Shown here: positions 8,325 to 17,856 of the stretch, one piece after another | Numbering within the stretch: position 1 is the first letter of the stretch | How the letters are laid out: every line of letters begins with the position of its first letter | The notes under the pieces: generated by a model | Told to the model about the DNA's origin: nothing | What the model saw: the letters and a program-made list of their open reading frames with translations, nothing else | Database searches by the model: none | Program-made: the position numbers and the translations under genes | Source of the DNA: Roseicyclus sp. | GTDB lineage: Bacteria > Pseudomonadota > Alphaproteobacteria > Rhodobacterales > Rhodobacteraceae | Direction: 5' to 3' | NCBI RefSeq assembly: GCF_018402035.1 | Contig: NZ_JAGYJN010000006.1 | Location: 124,001 to 188,000 of the forward strand | Length of the DNA: 64,000 nucleotides

Positions 8325-10028
8325 ATGCGCCGCTCATTGCTTGCCGTCTTGCCAATGGTCATCGGTCTTGGGTTCGGTCACGCCGCTTTCGCACAAGACA
8401 CAGGGCCGGGTCTTGCCGGGCCATATCTTGCGGCGCGGTCTGCCGTGCTTGAGGGCAATCACCGCATCGCGGCGGTTTATTTTGAGAATGCGCTTGCCGC
8501 CGATCCCGGCAATCCGGTGCTGATCGGCAACGCGATCTTTGCCAATGCCGCCTTGGGCCAATGGATGCGCGCCGAGACCATCGCCGAAATGTTGCCGTCC
8601 ACGGGCGACGGCGGGCAGGAATTGGTCAATCTTGTCAGAATGGTGCGTGGCATGGCCACGGGCGATCTGGTCGGCGTGCGGGCCGCGATCCAGGCGGGCC
8701 AGGGTGCAGGGCCACTGATCGATGATCTGGCCATGGGCTGGATTTACTTGGGCGAAGGCGACATGCGCCGCGCCGCCGAAGCCTTTGTGGCCCTCGCCGC
8801 TGATGAAAGCTTGGCCGATATTGCCTATACGCATCTGGCCTATGCGCTTGCGGCTGTGGGTGATTTCGAAGGGGCCGATGCAATCTTGTCGGGCGAGGCC
8901 TATGGCCCGCTTGCCGCAAGCACACGCGCGATCCGCGCACGCGCCGAGGTTTTGGTGCAACTCGACCGGCCTGAGGACGCGCTGGAACTGTTGGATTTCT
9001 ACACCAATGTGGTGCCTGATCCGGCCATGCTGGCCTTGCGTGCGAGGATCGCGCAAGGCGATACGCCGACAGGCTACAGCTTTATCACGACCGCCCAGCA
9101 AGGCGTGGCCGAGGTGTTTTATAGCATCGCACGCGCTTTGGGTGGCGAAAGCGGGTCGGGCACGCTGCCCCTGCTTTATGCCCGCGCGGCGCATGGGATC
9201 GATCCTGCGCATTCCGAGGCGCTGATCTTGGCCGGGGAATTGCTGCGCGATGAAGGGCAATACAGCCTTGCCGCTGATACCTATGTCGAGGTGGGTGCGG
9301 ACGACCCGCATTTCGTCGATGCCCAGCTTGGCCGCGCCGATGCCTATTTCGAGGATGGCCGCGAAGAAGAGGCGGTGGCCGTGTTGCGCGATTTGGCCAC
9401 CCGGCACCCCGGCCTTGCCACTGTGCAGGCAGCCTTGGGCGATGCGCTACGCCGCACGGATCGCTGTGCCGAGGCGGTGGTGGCCTATACCGCCGCACTC
9501 AACCTCGTGGATCGCACACAAACGCGCTATTGGTTCCTCTATTATACGCGCGGCATCTGTCACGAGGTGTTGGATGATTTCGTGGGCTCTGAGGCTGATT
9601 TTCGTCAAGCCCTTGTCCTGAACCCCGAGCAGCCGCAGGTTTTGAATAACCTCGGCTATTCGCTGGTCGAACAGCGCCGCAATCTGGACGAGGCTTTGGG
9701 CATGATCGAGCGCGCGGTCGCGGCAAGGCCGGATTCGGGTTATATCGTCGATAGTCTTGGTTGGGTGCTCTATCGTCTGGGTCGTTTTGATGAGGCGGTC
9801 GCGCCGATGGAACGCGCGGTGGCACTTTTGCCGACCGATCCGATCATCAACGACCATCTGGGCGATGTCTATTGGATGGTCGACCGCAAGCGCGAGGCCC
9901 AGTTTCAATGGCAGCGCGCACTCAGCTTCGACCCCGAGGAGGCCGACGCGATCCGTATCCGCCGCAAGCTGGAGATCGGGCTTTATCGTGTGCTGGAAGA
10001 AGAGGGCGGGGTGGGCGAGACGCAGTGA
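8325..10028 (+). CDS. Tetratricopeptide repeat protein, exported
   Basis: A 567-residue protein with an N-terminal signal peptide ([23 protein letters not shown]) followed by many TPR units through most of its length. The clearest are near the C-terminus, such as [20 protein letters not shown] and the following [20 protein letters not shown]. Expected location is periplasmic or membrane-attached; TPRs suggest a scaffold for protein contacts. It directly precedes ispE with a 4-base overlap (GTGA), so the two are translationally coupled, an arrangement I know from other Rhodobacterales. Specific partner unknown. Confidence 0.85.
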   Translation: MRRSLLAVLPMVIGLGFGHAAFAQDTGPGLAGPYLAARSAVLEGNHRIAAVYFENALAADPGNPVLIGNAIFANAALGQWMRAETIAEMLPSTGDGGQELVNLVRMVRGMATGDLVGVRAAIQAGQGAGPLIDDLAMGWIYLGEGDMRRAAEAFVALAADESLADIAYTHLAYALAAVGDFEGADAILSGEAYGPLAASTRAIRARAEVLVQLDRPEDALELLDFYTNVVPDPAMLALRARIAQGDTPTGYSFITTAQQGVAEVFYSIARALGGESGSGTLPLLYARAAHGIDPAHSEALILAGELLRDEGQYSLAADTYVEVGADDPHFVDAQLGRADAYFEDGREEEAVAVLRDLATRHPGLATVQAALGDALRRTDRCAEAVVAYTAALNLVDRTQTRYWFLYYTRGICHEVLDDFVGSEADFRQALVLNPEQPQVLNNLGYSLVEQRRNLDEALGMIERAVAARPDSGYIVDSLGWVLYRLGRFDEAVAPMERAVALLPTDPIINDHLGDVYWMVDRKREAQFQWQRALSFDPEEADAIRIRRKLEIGLYRVLEEEGGVGETQ

Positions 10029-10861
10029 AGCAATTCGCCCCCGCCAAGGTCAATCTTGCGCTGCATGTCACGGGGCGGCGGGCAGATGGGTATCATCTGC
10101 TCGACTCACTCGTGGTTTTTGCCGGTGCGGGTGACTGGGTTACGATTGCGCCTGCTGAGCGCTTGTCGCTGTGTGTCAGCGGCCCACGCGCCGCGGGTGT
10201 GCCTGATGATGGGCGTAACCTGATCTGGCGGGCGGCGGAATTGCTGGGGCCGGGGTTGGGGGCGGCGATCACACTCGATAAGCATCTACCCGCTGCCGGG
10301 GGGATTGGCGGTGGTTCGGCCGATGCGGCGGCCGCCTTGCGCGGTTTGGCCGCGCTTTGGGGCCGACCCTTGCCCGATGCTGGGGCTGTGTTGTCCTTGG
10401 GGGCGGATGTGCCTGTGTGCCTTTTCGGGCGTCCTGCGCGGATGGCGGGCATCGGCGAAGACATCACGCCCCTGCCACCCTTGCCGCCGCTGTGGCTGGT
10501 CTTGGTCAATGCAGGCGTCGCCGTGCCAACGGGGCCGGTTTTCAAGGCGCTGGCACGCGCCGATAACCCGCCCCTGCCCATGATCCCGCCGCAGGGCTGG
10601 CCCAGTGCTGAAGCGCTGGCCGAATGGTTGGCGCAAACCCGCAATGACCTCGAGGGGCCGGCCCGCATGCTTGTGCCGCAGATCGGGGATGTGATTGCGG
10701 CGATCGCGGCGCAAAAGGGCTGTCTTTTGGCGCGCATGTCGGGGTCGGGCGGCACCTGTTTTGGGCTTTTCGCCACGGCGCAATCAGCCCGCGAGGCGGC
10801 GGCAGCGCTCAGCGCGCAAGACCCCGCATGGTGGGTGCAGGACGCAGCCGTTCTAGGCTAG
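10025..10861 (+). CDS. ispE: 4-diphosphocytidyl-2-C-methyl-D-erythritol kinase
   Basis: GHMP-family kinase of the non-mevalonate (MEP) isoprenoid pathway that phosphorylates CDP-methylerythritol. Seen in 278 residues: N-terminal [12 protein letters not shown] with the conserved Lys-8, the glycine-rich ATP loop [19 protein letters not shown] (about residues 87-105), and the [10 protein letters not shown] segment with the catalytic Asp. The GTG start overlaps the TGA of the TPR gene; a longer upstream frame exists but would lie inside that gene. It converges with the polyprenyl diphosphate synthase gene with a 9-base overlap. Confidence 0.93.
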   Translation: MKQFAPAKVNLALHVTGRRADGYHLLDSLVVFAGAGDWVTIAPAERLSLCVSGPRAAGVPDDGRNLIWRAAELLGPGLGAAITLDKHLPAAGGIGGGSADAAAALRGLAALWGRPLPDAGAVLSLGADVPVCLFGRPARMAGIGEDITPLPPLPPLWLVLVNAGVAVPTGPVFKALARADNPPLPMIPPQGWPSAEALAEWLAQTRNDLEGPARMLVPQIGDVIAAIAAQKGCLLARMSGSGGTCFGLFATAQSAREAAAALSAQDPAWWVQDAAVLG

Positions 10862-11854
10862 GCGCGCCACGACGTAATCGGCCAGATCATGCATCATGTC
10901 GCGCAGCGGGTGATCGGGCAAAACCGTGAGCGCCTCTTGCGCGCGGGCGGACCAGCCGAAAGCCTCGGTCCGGGTTTCATCCAATGTGCCATGGCGGCGC
11001 AATAGCGCCAGCGCGTGATCCAGATCGCCCTCTTGCTGGTCGCCCTTTTCGATGGTGCGCTGCCAAAAGGCGCGCTCTGTGTCATCGGCGCGCGCGATGG
11101 CGCGGATCACGGGCAGGGTCAGCTTGCGCTCGCGGAAATCATCGCCAGTATTCTTGCCGATGACCCCGTCGCTGCCGCCCCAATCGAGCAGGTCATCAGC
11201 CATCTGAAAGGCGATGCCTAGCCCGTCACCATAGGTGGCCAGCGCGCGCACCTCGGCCTCGGGGCGGTTGGCGATGACGCCGCCAACCTCGCAAGCCGCT
11301 TCGAACAATGCAGCGGTCTTGCCACGGATGACCTGAAGATAAGTGTCCTCAGTGGTGGCGATATTCATCGCGGCACTCAGTTGCAGCACCTCGCCCTCGG
11401 CGATCACGGCGGCGGCGTTGGACAAGATCGATAGCACCCGCAGATTGCCGGGCTCCACCATCAATTGAAAGGCGCGGGCAAAGAGGTAATCGCCAACCAG
11501 AACCGATGACTTGTTGTCCCAAAGCAGGTTGGCGGTGGGCCGCCCGCGTCGCTTTTGGCTTTCATCTACGACATCGTCATGCAGCAGCGTGGCGGTGTGG
11601 ATGAACTCGACCGTTGCCGCGAGCTTGTGATGGGCATCGCCCTCGTAGCCGCATAGCTTTGCTGCGGCCAAGGTCAGCATGGGGCGCACGCGCTTGCCGC
11701 CCGCTTCGACCAGATGAGCGGTCACCTCGGGGATGCGGGGCGCGTGTTTGGAGGCCATCCGCGCGCGGATCAGCGCATCAACCGCAACCAGATCGGGACC
11801 AAGTGCCGCCTGCATGCGTTCATGCGGCTTGCTGGCTGCATTATCGAGGCTCAT
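10853..11854 (-). CDS. ispB: Polyprenyl (octa-/decaprenyl) diphosphate synthase
   Basis: Trans-prenyltransferase that builds the ubiquinone side chain from FPP and IPP. Both aspartate-rich Mg-binding motifs are present: DDVVD at residues 93-97 and DDLLD further on, with GGKRVRP near residue 52 and [11 protein letters not shown] in the middle. The start chosen ([14 protein letters not shown]) drops 13 poorly supported upstream residues. Chain length (C40 or C50) cannot be read from sequence here; alphaproteobacteria usually make Q10. It sits opposite ispE, so two isoprenoid-pathway genes adjoin. Confidence 0.9.
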   Translation of the reverse strand: MSLDNAASKPHERMQAALGPDLVAVDALIRARMASKHAPRIPEVTAHLVEAGGKRVRPMLTLAAAKLCGYEGDAHHKLAATVEFIHTATLLHDDVVDESQKRRGRPTANLLWDNKSSVLVGDYLFARAFQLMVEPGNLRVLSILSNAAAVIAEGEVLQLSAAMNIATTEDTYLQVIRGKTAALFEAACEVGGVIANRPEAEVRALATYGDGLGIAFQMADDLLDWGGSDGVIGKNTGDDFRERKLTLPVIRAIARADDTERAFWQRTIEKGDQQEGDLDHALALLRRHGTLDETRTEAFGWSARAQEALTVLPDHPLRDMMHDLADYVVARLA

Positions 11855-11921
11855 GCGCCGATCCTTCCCAAAGTCCTGTCCCCGTCTCGACAAGTGCCGC
11901 GGGCCTGCCTACATCCGTCAT

Positions 11922-12137
11922 ATGCTGGAAATCATGCGCAGCACCGACCCGACCGAGATTGCCTTTGCCTCGGCGCTATTGTCCGGCGAGGATATAGAGG
12001 TCTTCGTGCTGGACGTCCATATGAGCGTACTCGAAGGGTCGATCGGCATTTTGCCACGGCGCATGCTGGTGCGGCGCGCGGATGCGGAGCGTGCAAGGAT
12101 CGTGCTGCGCGACAACAAGCTTCCGGTGAGCGAATGA
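11922..12137 (+). CDS. DUF2007 family small protein
   Basis: A 71-residue protein beginning MLEIMRSTDPTEIAFASALL and containing DVHMSVLEGSIGILPRRMLV. This matches the DUF2007 family (a ferredoxin-like fold sometimes described as a putative signal-transducing protein). Real function unknown. Its stop overlaps the start of the next methyltransferase gene (ATGA), so the two are coupled. The ATG at 11922 is chosen over longer upstream frames because it matches the family N-terminus. Confidence 0.8.
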   Translation: MLEIMRSTDPTEIAFASALLSGEDIEVFVLDVHMSVLEGSIGILPRRMLVRRADAERARIVLRDNKLPVSE

Positions 12138-12898
12138 CGCTGGATACGACAACACGCGATGCCTTCTTGGGGGGGCGTGTGGTTTTGCGCCAACCCCGCG
12201 ACGGTTATCGCGCGGCGACCGATCCGGTATTTCTGGCCGCCGCCTGCCCGGCCAAGGCTGGTGAGCATGTGCTTGAACTTGGCTGTGGTGTGGGTGCTGC
12301 GGCGCTTTGTCTGGCCGCGCGGGTGGCGGGGGTGCAGATCATCGGTATCGAGCGCCAGCCGGATTATGCGGCACTTGCCCGTGAAAACGCCGCTGTCGTC
12401 GGCGCCAATTTGCAGATCGTGCAGGCCGATCTGACCGCTTTGCCCGCTGATCTGCGGCAGATGCAGTTCGATCAAGTGATCGCCAACCCGCCCTACTTTG
12501 GTGCAGGCGAAGGATCGCGCGCCAAGGATGCCGGGCGCGAGGCCGCCAATCGCGAAGACACGCCGCTGGCCGATTGGATCGCGGTCGCACGCGCGCGGCT
12601 CAGGCCCGGCGGCTGGCTGACGCTGATCCATCTGGCCGAGCGTTTGCCTGATTGCTTGGCCGCGCTTGCCACGGGCTTTGGCGCGGTCACGGTCTTGCCT
12701 TTGCAGCCGCGTGCCGGGCGGGCGGCGTCACGGGTGGTGATCCGCGCACGCCGGGCGGCGCGCACGCCATTCACCCTGCTTGCGCCGCTTCTTATACATG
12801 AAGGTGCCGAGCACGGTGCAGATGCCCCCGACTTTACAGCACAAGCCCAAGCGGTGCTGCGCCAAGGTGCGGCGCTGCGCTTTCCGGGCGATGATTGA
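12134..12898 (+). CDS. TrmN6-like tRNA1(Val) (adenine37-N6)-methyltransferase family protein
   Basis: A 254-residue SAM-dependent methyltransferase. Seen: SAM motif I VLELGCGVGAAALCLAAR (about residues 46-63) and the N6-adenine methylase motif NPPY at 118-121, with the N-terminal QPRDGYRAATDPVFLAAA typical of COG4123 proteins. The family methylates A37 of tRNA1(Val) in E. coli; the substrate here is by homology only. The start overlaps the DUF2007 stop by 4 bases. Confidence 0.85.
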   Translation: MTLDTTTRDAFLGGRVVLRQPRDGYRAATDPVFLAAACPAKAGEHVLELGCGVGAAALCLAARVAGVQIIGIERQPDYAALARENAAVVGANLQIVQADLTALPADLRQMQFDQVIANPPYFGAGEGSRAKDAGREAANREDTPLADWIAVARARLRPGGWLTLIHLAERLPDCLAALATGFGAVTVLPLQPRAGRAASRVVIRARRAARTPFTLLAPLLIHEGAEHGADAPDFTAQAQAVLRQGAALRFPGDD

Positions 12899-12996
12899 TA
12901 AAGAGCAATGCATTTTTCCGCACGGTTTTGCGTGACACGACTCAGGTTCCGTGATGGGATTGTCATGTGACTGTCATCAAAGAGGAGAAATTGCCC

Positions 12997-13161
12997 ATGT
13001 CGCTTGGCTCTCATCTGCAGGAACTCAAGAAAAAGCACGCCAATCTCGCCCAACAGGTCGAGCAGGCACAGCGCAGCCCGGGGATCGATGATCTGAAGGT
13101 GCGCGAGTTGAAGAAAGAAAAGCTGCGCCTGAAGGAAGAGATTTCGCGTCTGGCCAACTAA
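12997..13161 (+). CDS. YdcH/DUF465 family small protein
   Basis: A 54-residue, highly charged helical protein (MSLGSHLQELKKKHANLAQQVEQ... ELKKEKLRLKEEISRL) matching the DUF465/YdcH family. Members form helical hairpins; function is unknown. An AGAGGAG ribosome site at 12981-12987 sits 9 bases from this ATG, so the longer in-frame start at 12967 is not used. Confidence 0.85.
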   Translation: MSLGSHLQELKKKHANLAQQVEQAQRSPGIDDLKVRELKKEKLRLKEEISRLAN

Positions 13162-13291
13162 ACGCGATCTTTTGCATAAGCCTTGCATTTGGCGAAGGGC
13201 GGCTTTGCCCTTTTCGCGGCTACTCAGGTCATGAAGTCTGACCTATCTCGGGCGTAAGGGAAGAACACATCCCACCGAGAGGATCAGATCG

Positions 13292-13405
13292 ATGGATAGC
13301 TTTGCACTGACACATGAGATGCGCCTGAAAATCGCGGCGGCGCGGGTTGAATGCGCCCAGTATTTCTGGGGCCAGCTCTTGAGCTTGTTCGCCCGCCGCG
13401 CCTGA
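13292..13405 (+). CDS. Small protein of 37 residues, unrecognised
   Basis: A short open frame MDSFALTHEMRLKIAAARVE... ending LLSLFARRA. It has a plausible AGAGG ribosome site 9 bases upstream (13278-13282) and is followed 22 bases later by a strong intrinsic terminator. The sequence is amphipathic with a hydrophobic C-terminal part. I do not recognise a family. Translation is supported only by position, ribosome site and terminator. Confidence 0.5.
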   Translation: MDSFALTHEMRLKIAAARVECAQYFWGQLLSLFARRA

Positions 13406-13427
13406 AACGCGCGCGAGGGTGCCAATG

Positions 13428-13460
13428 AAAAGGCCGGGGTTATGCCCCGGCCTTTTGTAT
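13428..13460. terminator. Strong intrinsic terminator, 12-bp stem
   Basis: A perfect 12-bp stem (AAAAGGCCGGGG / CCCCGGCCTTTT, 13428-13439 and 13445-13456) with a 5-base loop, followed by a T-rich tail. Flanking A and T runs let it work in both directions: for the small protein on the plus strand and phaB on the minus strand. Confidence 0.85.
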
Positions 13461-13480
13461 TTCTACACGCTTGACCAAAG

Positions 13481-14203
13481 TCAGACGAAGAATTGCGCCC
13501 CATTGGCCGAGATGGTCGCGCCATTGATGAAGCCTGCATCTTCTGCCGCAAGGAAGGTCACGCAGCGCGCAATTTCCGCAGGTTCGCCCAAACGGCCCGC
13601 CGGGATGCCCGCGATGATCTTGTCGCGCACCGACTCGTCAATCGCCATCACCATTTCGGTGGCGATATAGCCGGGGCAGATTGCATTGGCGGTGATGCCG
13701 AACTTCGCACCCTCTTGCGCCAGCGATTTCACGATGCCCAGATCGCCTGCCTTGGTCGCGGCATAGTTGACTTGCCCTGCCTGACCTTTCTGGCCGTTGA
13801 TCGACGAGATCACGATCACGCGCCCAAATTTGCGGTCGCGCATGCCCGACCAGACGGGATGCACGGTGTTGAACACGCCGGTCAGGTTGGTGTCGATCAC
13901 TTCTTTCCACTGCGCGGGGGTCATGCGGTGGAACATCGCATCGCGCGTGATGCCCGCATTGGCGACGACCGTGTCGATGGGGCCAAGATCGGCCTCGACC
14001 TGCGCGATACCCGCCTTGGAGGCGTCGTAATCGGCGACATCCCATTTGTAGGTCTTGATGCCCGTCGCTTCGGTAAAGGCCGCGGCTTTTTCATCATTGC
14101 CGGCATAGGTGGCGGCGACCGCATATCCTTGGGCTTGCAGGGCTTTGGAAATGGCCTCACCGATGCCGCGGCTGCCGCCGGTGACGAGTGCTACTCTTGC
14201 CAT
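13481..14203 (-). CDS. phaB: Acetoacetyl-CoA reductase
   Basis: Short-chain dehydrogenase that reduces acetoacetyl-CoA to (R)-3-hydroxybutyryl-CoA with NADPH, the second step of polyhydroxybutyrate synthesis. In 240 residues: cofactor motif TGGSRGIG (8-15), NAG (82-84), Ser-133 and YAATK with Tyr-147 and Lys-151. The phrase VANAGITRDAMFHRM is typical of PhaB. The ATG at 14203 with a GGAGACC ribosome site is preferred to a start 20 codons upstream. It lies 139 bases downstream of phaA, separated by a terminator-like hairpin and its own promoter-like sequence. Confidence 0.93.
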   Translation of the reverse strand: MARVALVTGGSRGIGEAISKALQAQGYAVAATYAGNDEKAAAFTEATGIKTYKWDVADYDASKAGIAQVEADLGPIDTVVANAGITRDAMFHRMTPAQWKEVIDTNLTGVFNTVHPVWSGMRDRKFGRVIVISSINGQKGQAGQVNYAATKAGDLGIVKSLAQEGAKFGITANAICPGYIATEMVMAIDESVRDKIIAGIPAGRLGEPAEIARCVTFLAAEDAGFINGATISANGAQFFV

Positions 14204-14232
14204 GGGTCTCCTCCAGTTTGGCGTCAATCTTG

Positions 14233-14252
14233 GTAACGGTGTTACGATTATA
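14233..14252 (-). promoter_or_regulatory. Candidate phaB promoter with operator-like palindrome
   Basis: On the minus strand a consensus TATAAT (14252-14247) is followed immediately by the interrupted palindrome GTAAC-ACC-GTTAC (14245-14233), 30 bases before the phaB start. The palindrome would overlap the transcription start, a classic repressor position. The -35 is weak, so the promoter is only a candidate. Confidence 0.4.
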
Positions 14253-14304
14253 TCGATCTGCACGCAACAATATTACGCAAGAAAATCCGACCAATATGGA
14301 AATG

Positions 14305-14326
14305 AAAAGGGCGCCCGCAGGCGCCC
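14305..14326 (-). terminator. Hairpin terminator after phaA
   Basis: Reading the minus strand, GGGCGCC-TGCG-GGCGCCC followed by TTTTC, starting 17 bases after the phaA stop. It should end or reduce read-through from phaA into phaB. Confidence 0.65.
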
Positions 14327-14342
14327 CAATCTCTCCTTGGTC

Positions 14343-15518
14343 TCAGGGGCGCTCAATGCACATGGCGACACCCATGCCGCCGCCGATGCACAGCGTGGCA
14401 AGGCCGCGCTTGGCGCCACGGCGCTGCATCTCGAACAAAAGCGTGTTGAGAACGCGCGCGCCCGATGCACCGATAGGGTGGCCGATGGCGATTGCGCCGC
14501 CATTGACGTTCACGATGGCCGGATCCCAGCCCATATCCTTGTTCACGGCACAAGCCTGCGCAGCGAAAGCTTCGTTGGCTTCGACCAGATCGAGGTCATC
14601 GACCGTCCAGCCCGCTTTTGCCAGCGCCTTGCGGCTGGCATAGATCGGCCCCACGCCCATGATCGTCGGGTCAAGCCCGGCGGTGGCGTAAGAGGCGATG
14701 CGCGCCAAGGGCTCAATCCCACGGCGCTCGGCCTCATCAGCCGACATCAGCAGCGTCGCGGCCGCGCCATCATTCAGCCCCGAGGCATTGCCCGCCGTGA
14801 CCGAGCCGTCCTTGGTGAAGGCGGGGCGCAGCTTGCCCATGGCATCGACCGTGGCACCGTGGCGGATATATTCATCGGCATCGACCACGATATCGCCCTT
14901 GCGGGTTGAAATCGTGAAGGGCGTGATCTCATCGGCGAACTTGCCCGCCTTTTGCGCGGCTTCGGCCTTGTTTTGGCTGGCGACTGCGAATTCATCCTGC
15001 ATGTCACGGCTGATCTGCCATTGCTGGGCGACATTCTCGGCGGTTTGGCCCATGTGGTAGCCGTTGAAGGCATCCCACAGACCGTCGCGGATCATGGTGT
15101 CGATATAGGACATATCGCCCATTTTCTGGCCTTGGCGCAGCATGGCGGCATGGGGCGACATCGACATGTTCTCTTGACCACCGGCGACCACAATCGCGGC
15201 ATCGCCCAGCATGATGTGCTGCGCACCGAGTGCTACCGCGCGCAGGCCCGAGCCACAGACCTGATTGATGCTCCACGCGGCGGCTTCTTTGGGCAGGCCC
15301 GCATTGATATGCGCCTGACGCGCTGGGTTCTGGCCCTGCGCGGCGGTCAGCACTTGGCCAAGGATGGTTTCGCTCACATCCGCCTTGTCGATACCCGCGC
15401 GGGCGACGACCGCCTCGATCACGGCGCGCCCAAGATCATGGGCGGGTGTATTGGCGAAAGACCCTAGAAAGCTACCGACCGCAGTGCGCGCGGCAGAGGC
15501 GATGACGACATTGGTCAT
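14343..15518 (-). CDS. phaA: Acetyl-CoA C-acetyltransferase (beta-ketothiolase)
   Basis: Thiolase that condenses two acetyl-CoA to acetoacetyl-CoA. In 391 residues: the active Cys-88 in [12 protein letters not shown], the His of [14 protein letters not shown] and the second Cys of [10 protein letters not shown] are all present. The start [15 protein letters not shown] fits the family; the upstream 12-codon extension does not. Followed by phaB on the same strand; the two enzymes provide the PHB monomer. Confidence 0.95.
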   Translation of the reverse strand: MTNVVIASAARTAVGSFLGSFANTPAHDLGRAVIEAVVARAGIDKADVSETILGQVLTAAQGQNPARQAHINAGLPKEAAAWSINQVCGSGLRAVALGAQHIMLGDAAIVVAGGQENMSMSPHAAMLRQGQKMGDMSYIDTMIRDGLWDAFNGYHMGQTAENVAQQWQISRDMQDEFAVASQNKAEAAQKAGKFADEITPFTISTRKGDIVVDADEYIRHGATVDAMGKLRPAFTKDGSVTAGNASGLNDGAAATLLMSADEAERRGIEPLARIASYATAGLDPTIMGVGPIYASRKALAKAGWTVDDLDLVEANEAFAAQACAVNKDMGWDPAIVNVNGGAIAIGHPIGASGARVLNTLLFEMQRRGAKRGLATLCIGGGMGVAMCIERP

Positions 15519-15649
15519 GAAAATCCCTTTCGTGAACGACACGCACCCCAACACGGGGGGCAGCGCATGGATTCGCTGTGTCAGGGAAAATTTAGCCGCG
15601 CAAGCCCTCGGATTTCAACAGACAGGGTGTCTCAGCCGATAGGGGGGTA

Positions 15650-16537
15650 TTATTTGTCCGTCCCGCGACCCTTGGCCTTGGATGGATCTTTCCACGGTGG
15701 GGTGATGCTGGGTGCGGCGAAGTAATAGCCTTGCAGGCAATCCACGCCCGCGCTGACCAGCCAAGCCGCCTCCTGTTCGGTTTCGACGGCTTCGGCGACG
15801 ACGATCATATCGAAATGCCGCCCAAGCGAGATCAGCGCCGCGCAGAGCACTTGGTTATCGGGGTCGGAGTCAACATTGCGGGAAAACTGGCCATCGATCT
15901 TGATGATATCAAAGCAAAACCGCCGCAGGTGGCGAAACGCGGTCTGGCCTGCGCCGAAATCATCCAAGGCAAAGCTAATCCCCTTATCTTGCAGGGTTTC
16001 CATAAAGGCTTGCACGATCTCGGGCATTTGCATGGCCGAGGTTTCAGTAATCTCGAGGATCAGCCGATGCACGATATCGGGTTGCAGGCGGATGGCGCGT
16101 TGTAGCGCGCGCATCCAGCCGGGATAACCGATGGAGCGGGCCGACATATTGATCGAAAGGCGAAGCGCCGGGTTGGCGCGCAACGCCGAGAGACCCAGCC
16201 GGAGGGCGGCGCAATCGATCAGGCGGCCAAGATCTTGCTCTTCGACGACGGTGATGAAATCGCGCGCCGGGATCACGCGCCCGGTTTCATCAAGCAGGCG
16301 GATCAACCCCTCGTAAAAGGCGACACCGCGCCCATCGGCGCGGATGACCGGCTGATAGGCCAAAAGCGCATCGCCGCGTTCAAGGGCATGGCGCACCATT
16401 TCCAACGTGCCGCGATCACGCTGGCTGATCGCGGCGTCAAGGGGGTTGCCCAAGCCCGGTTCGACCGGTTTCGTGCGGAAATGACCCATCACATCCTCAT
16501 CCGAAGCAATTCGCTTGCTGTCATGCAGCCTGCGCAC
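15650..16537 (-). CDS. EAL-domain cyclic-di-GMP phosphodiesterase-like protein
   Basis: A 295-residue cytoplasmic protein made almost entirely of one EAL domain. The signature is YEGLIRL (E-G-L rather than E-A-L), followed by metal-site motifs with NMS, EITE, DDFGAG and KIDG, and a C-terminal EAVETEQE. These residues are those of active c-di-GMP hydrolases, so activity is likely. No membrane segment, GGDEF or sensor domain is visible; the N-terminal 45 residues are of unknown role. It stands alone between phaA and tag. Confidence 0.88.
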   Translation of the reverse strand: MRRLHDSKRIASDEDVMGHFRTKPVEPGLGNPLDAAISQRDRGTLEMVRHALERGDALLAYQPVIRADGRGVAFYEGLIRLLDETGRVIPARDFITVVEEQDLGRLIDCAALRLGLSALRANPALRLSINMSARSIGYPGWMRALQRAIRLQPDIVHRLILEITETSAMQMPEIVQAFMETLQDKGISFALDDFGAGQTAFRHLRRFCFDIIKIDGQFSRNVDSDPDNQVLCAALISLGRHFDMIVVAEAVETEQEAAWLVSAGVDCLQGYYFAAPSITPPWKDPSKAKGRGTDK

Positions 16538-16588
16538 TTAAGGAATGGTGAAACCTTGGATTTGCATCCAATTTGCGGGGGTTTTCCA

Positions 16589-17155
16589 ATGTCTGACGCT
16601 GGCCGCTGCACATGGTGCGGCACCGATCCGCTTTACGTCGCCTATCACGACACCGAATGGGGCGTGCCCGAGCGTGATAGCCGCGCGCTGTGGGAAAAGC
16701 TGGTGCTTGATGGCTTTCAAGCGGGGCTTTCGTGGATCACGATCTTGCGCAAGCGCGATGCGTTTCGCGCCGCTTTCGCGGGCTTTGATCCCGAGGTGAT
16801 CGCGGGTTGGGGCGAGGCGGAGATTGCCCGGCTTTTGGCCGATCCGGGCATCGTGCGCCATCGCGGCAAGATCGCGGCTACGATCGGCAATGCGCGCGCT
16901 TATCTGGCGATCGAGGAAAACATCGGGTTTTCACAGTTTATCTGGCGATATGTCGATGGTGCGCCGTTGCAGAATACTTGGGCAAATCAAGCGCAAGTGC
17001 CAGCGCAAACCGCATTGAGCCAAGGCTTGTCCAATGATCTGCGCCGCGCCGGGTTCCGGTTTTGCGGCCCAACGATTACCTATGCGTGGATGCAGGCCAC
17101 CGGGCTTGTGAATGATCATTTGACCAGTTGCCACCGTCACGCGGTGTTGCGCTGA
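16589..17155 (+). CDS. tag: DNA-3-methyladenine glycosylase I
   Basis: Base-excision repair enzyme that removes 3-methyladenine. In 188 residues: N-terminal zinc-site start CTWCGTDPLYVAYHDTEWG, GFQAGLSWITILRKR, and a C-terminal FRFCGPTITYAWMQATGLVNDH with the other zinc ligands (CHRH near the end). Length is normal. The ATG at 16589 matches the family N-terminus. Confidence 0.95.
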   Translation: MSDAGRCTWCGTDPLYVAYHDTEWGVPERDSRALWEKLVLDGFQAGLSWITILRKRDAFRAAFAGFDPEVIAGWGEAEIARLLADPGIVRHRGKIAATIGNARAYLAIEENIGFSQFIWRYVDGAPLQNTWANQAQVPAQTALSQGLSNDLRRAGFRFCGPTITYAWMQATGLVNDHLTSCHRHAVLR

Positions 17156-17162
17156 ACGGCGG

Positions 17163-17786
17163 CTATGGCGCGCGGTCAAACCGTGCATAAAGCGCGTCGA
17201 GGGTGTAGCTCTCGGCGACCATACCGTGATCTTCGGGCATGAAATCGGGGTCTTCCGGCAAGCAGCCGCGCCCACAGAATTGGCGCATCGTGCCAGTCGC
17301 GCCATCGATGAACCACAAACGCCCGCCCGGTGTGCCAACCCATCCATTCACGCCCAAGGCCATATCGCCCTCGACATCTTGGATGGAGGGGACTTCGCCA
17401 TCATAATCGGCGGCATAGGCCGCATGGGTGTGCCAAGACGAGACGACATCAACCCCATCTTGGAGTGGCAGCGACGCGCAAGTGGCATGCGCGCCCCAGC
17501 TGACCTTGGTGGAGGAATAGGCCCCGTTGGAATGGCGCAGAATATAGCCACAGACCTCGCGGTTGAAGCGCACCGAGAGGGTGTTCACCGACTCCATCAA
17601 GGCAAGGACAAAGGCCGCCTCTTGCCCGCTTTGTGCCGAGGCGGGCGTGGCGCTTAGCAGCGATAGGGCCATGGTGGCAGAGGTGACAATTCGAAAAAGC
17701 ACGCGTGATGCCCCATTTTTCAAGCCTGACTGAAAAGATGATAAGCGGTTTTCCCGCACAATCCAGTGAAAGCGATCCTGCGCCAC
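17163..17786 (-). CDS. DUF4329-like exported protein with a JAMM-type motif
   Basis: A 207-residue protein with a hydrophobic stretch ending in ATPASA (residues 33-51), probably a signal peptide; the true start may be internal because 30 residues precede it. After it comes a JAB/MPN-like arrangement: Glu-77 in REVCGYI, His-119 and His-121 in SSWHTH, then Ser-134 and Asp-137 in PSIQD. This is the E / HxH / SxxD metal-site pattern of JAMM peptidases, which I associate with DUF4329. A C-terminal CGRGC pair could form a disulfide. Probable periplasmic metallopeptidase; substrate unknown. Confidence 0.65.
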   Translation of the reverse strand: MAQDRFHWIVRENRLSSFQSGLKNGASRVLFRIVTSATMALSLLSATPASAQSGQEAAFVLALMESVNTLSVRFNREVCGYILRHSNGAYSSTKVSWGAHATCASLPLQDGVDVVSSWHTHAAYAADYDGEVPSIQDVEGDMALGVNGWVGTPGGRLWFIDGATGTMRQFCGRGCLPEDPDFMPEDHGMVAESYTLDALYARFDRAP

Positions 17787-17856
17787 TGGACCCGGGGCGT
17801 GACACGCTTATGTTCTCGATTGAAAATTTTGTTTGCGACTATGAGGAGGGCCGCGC

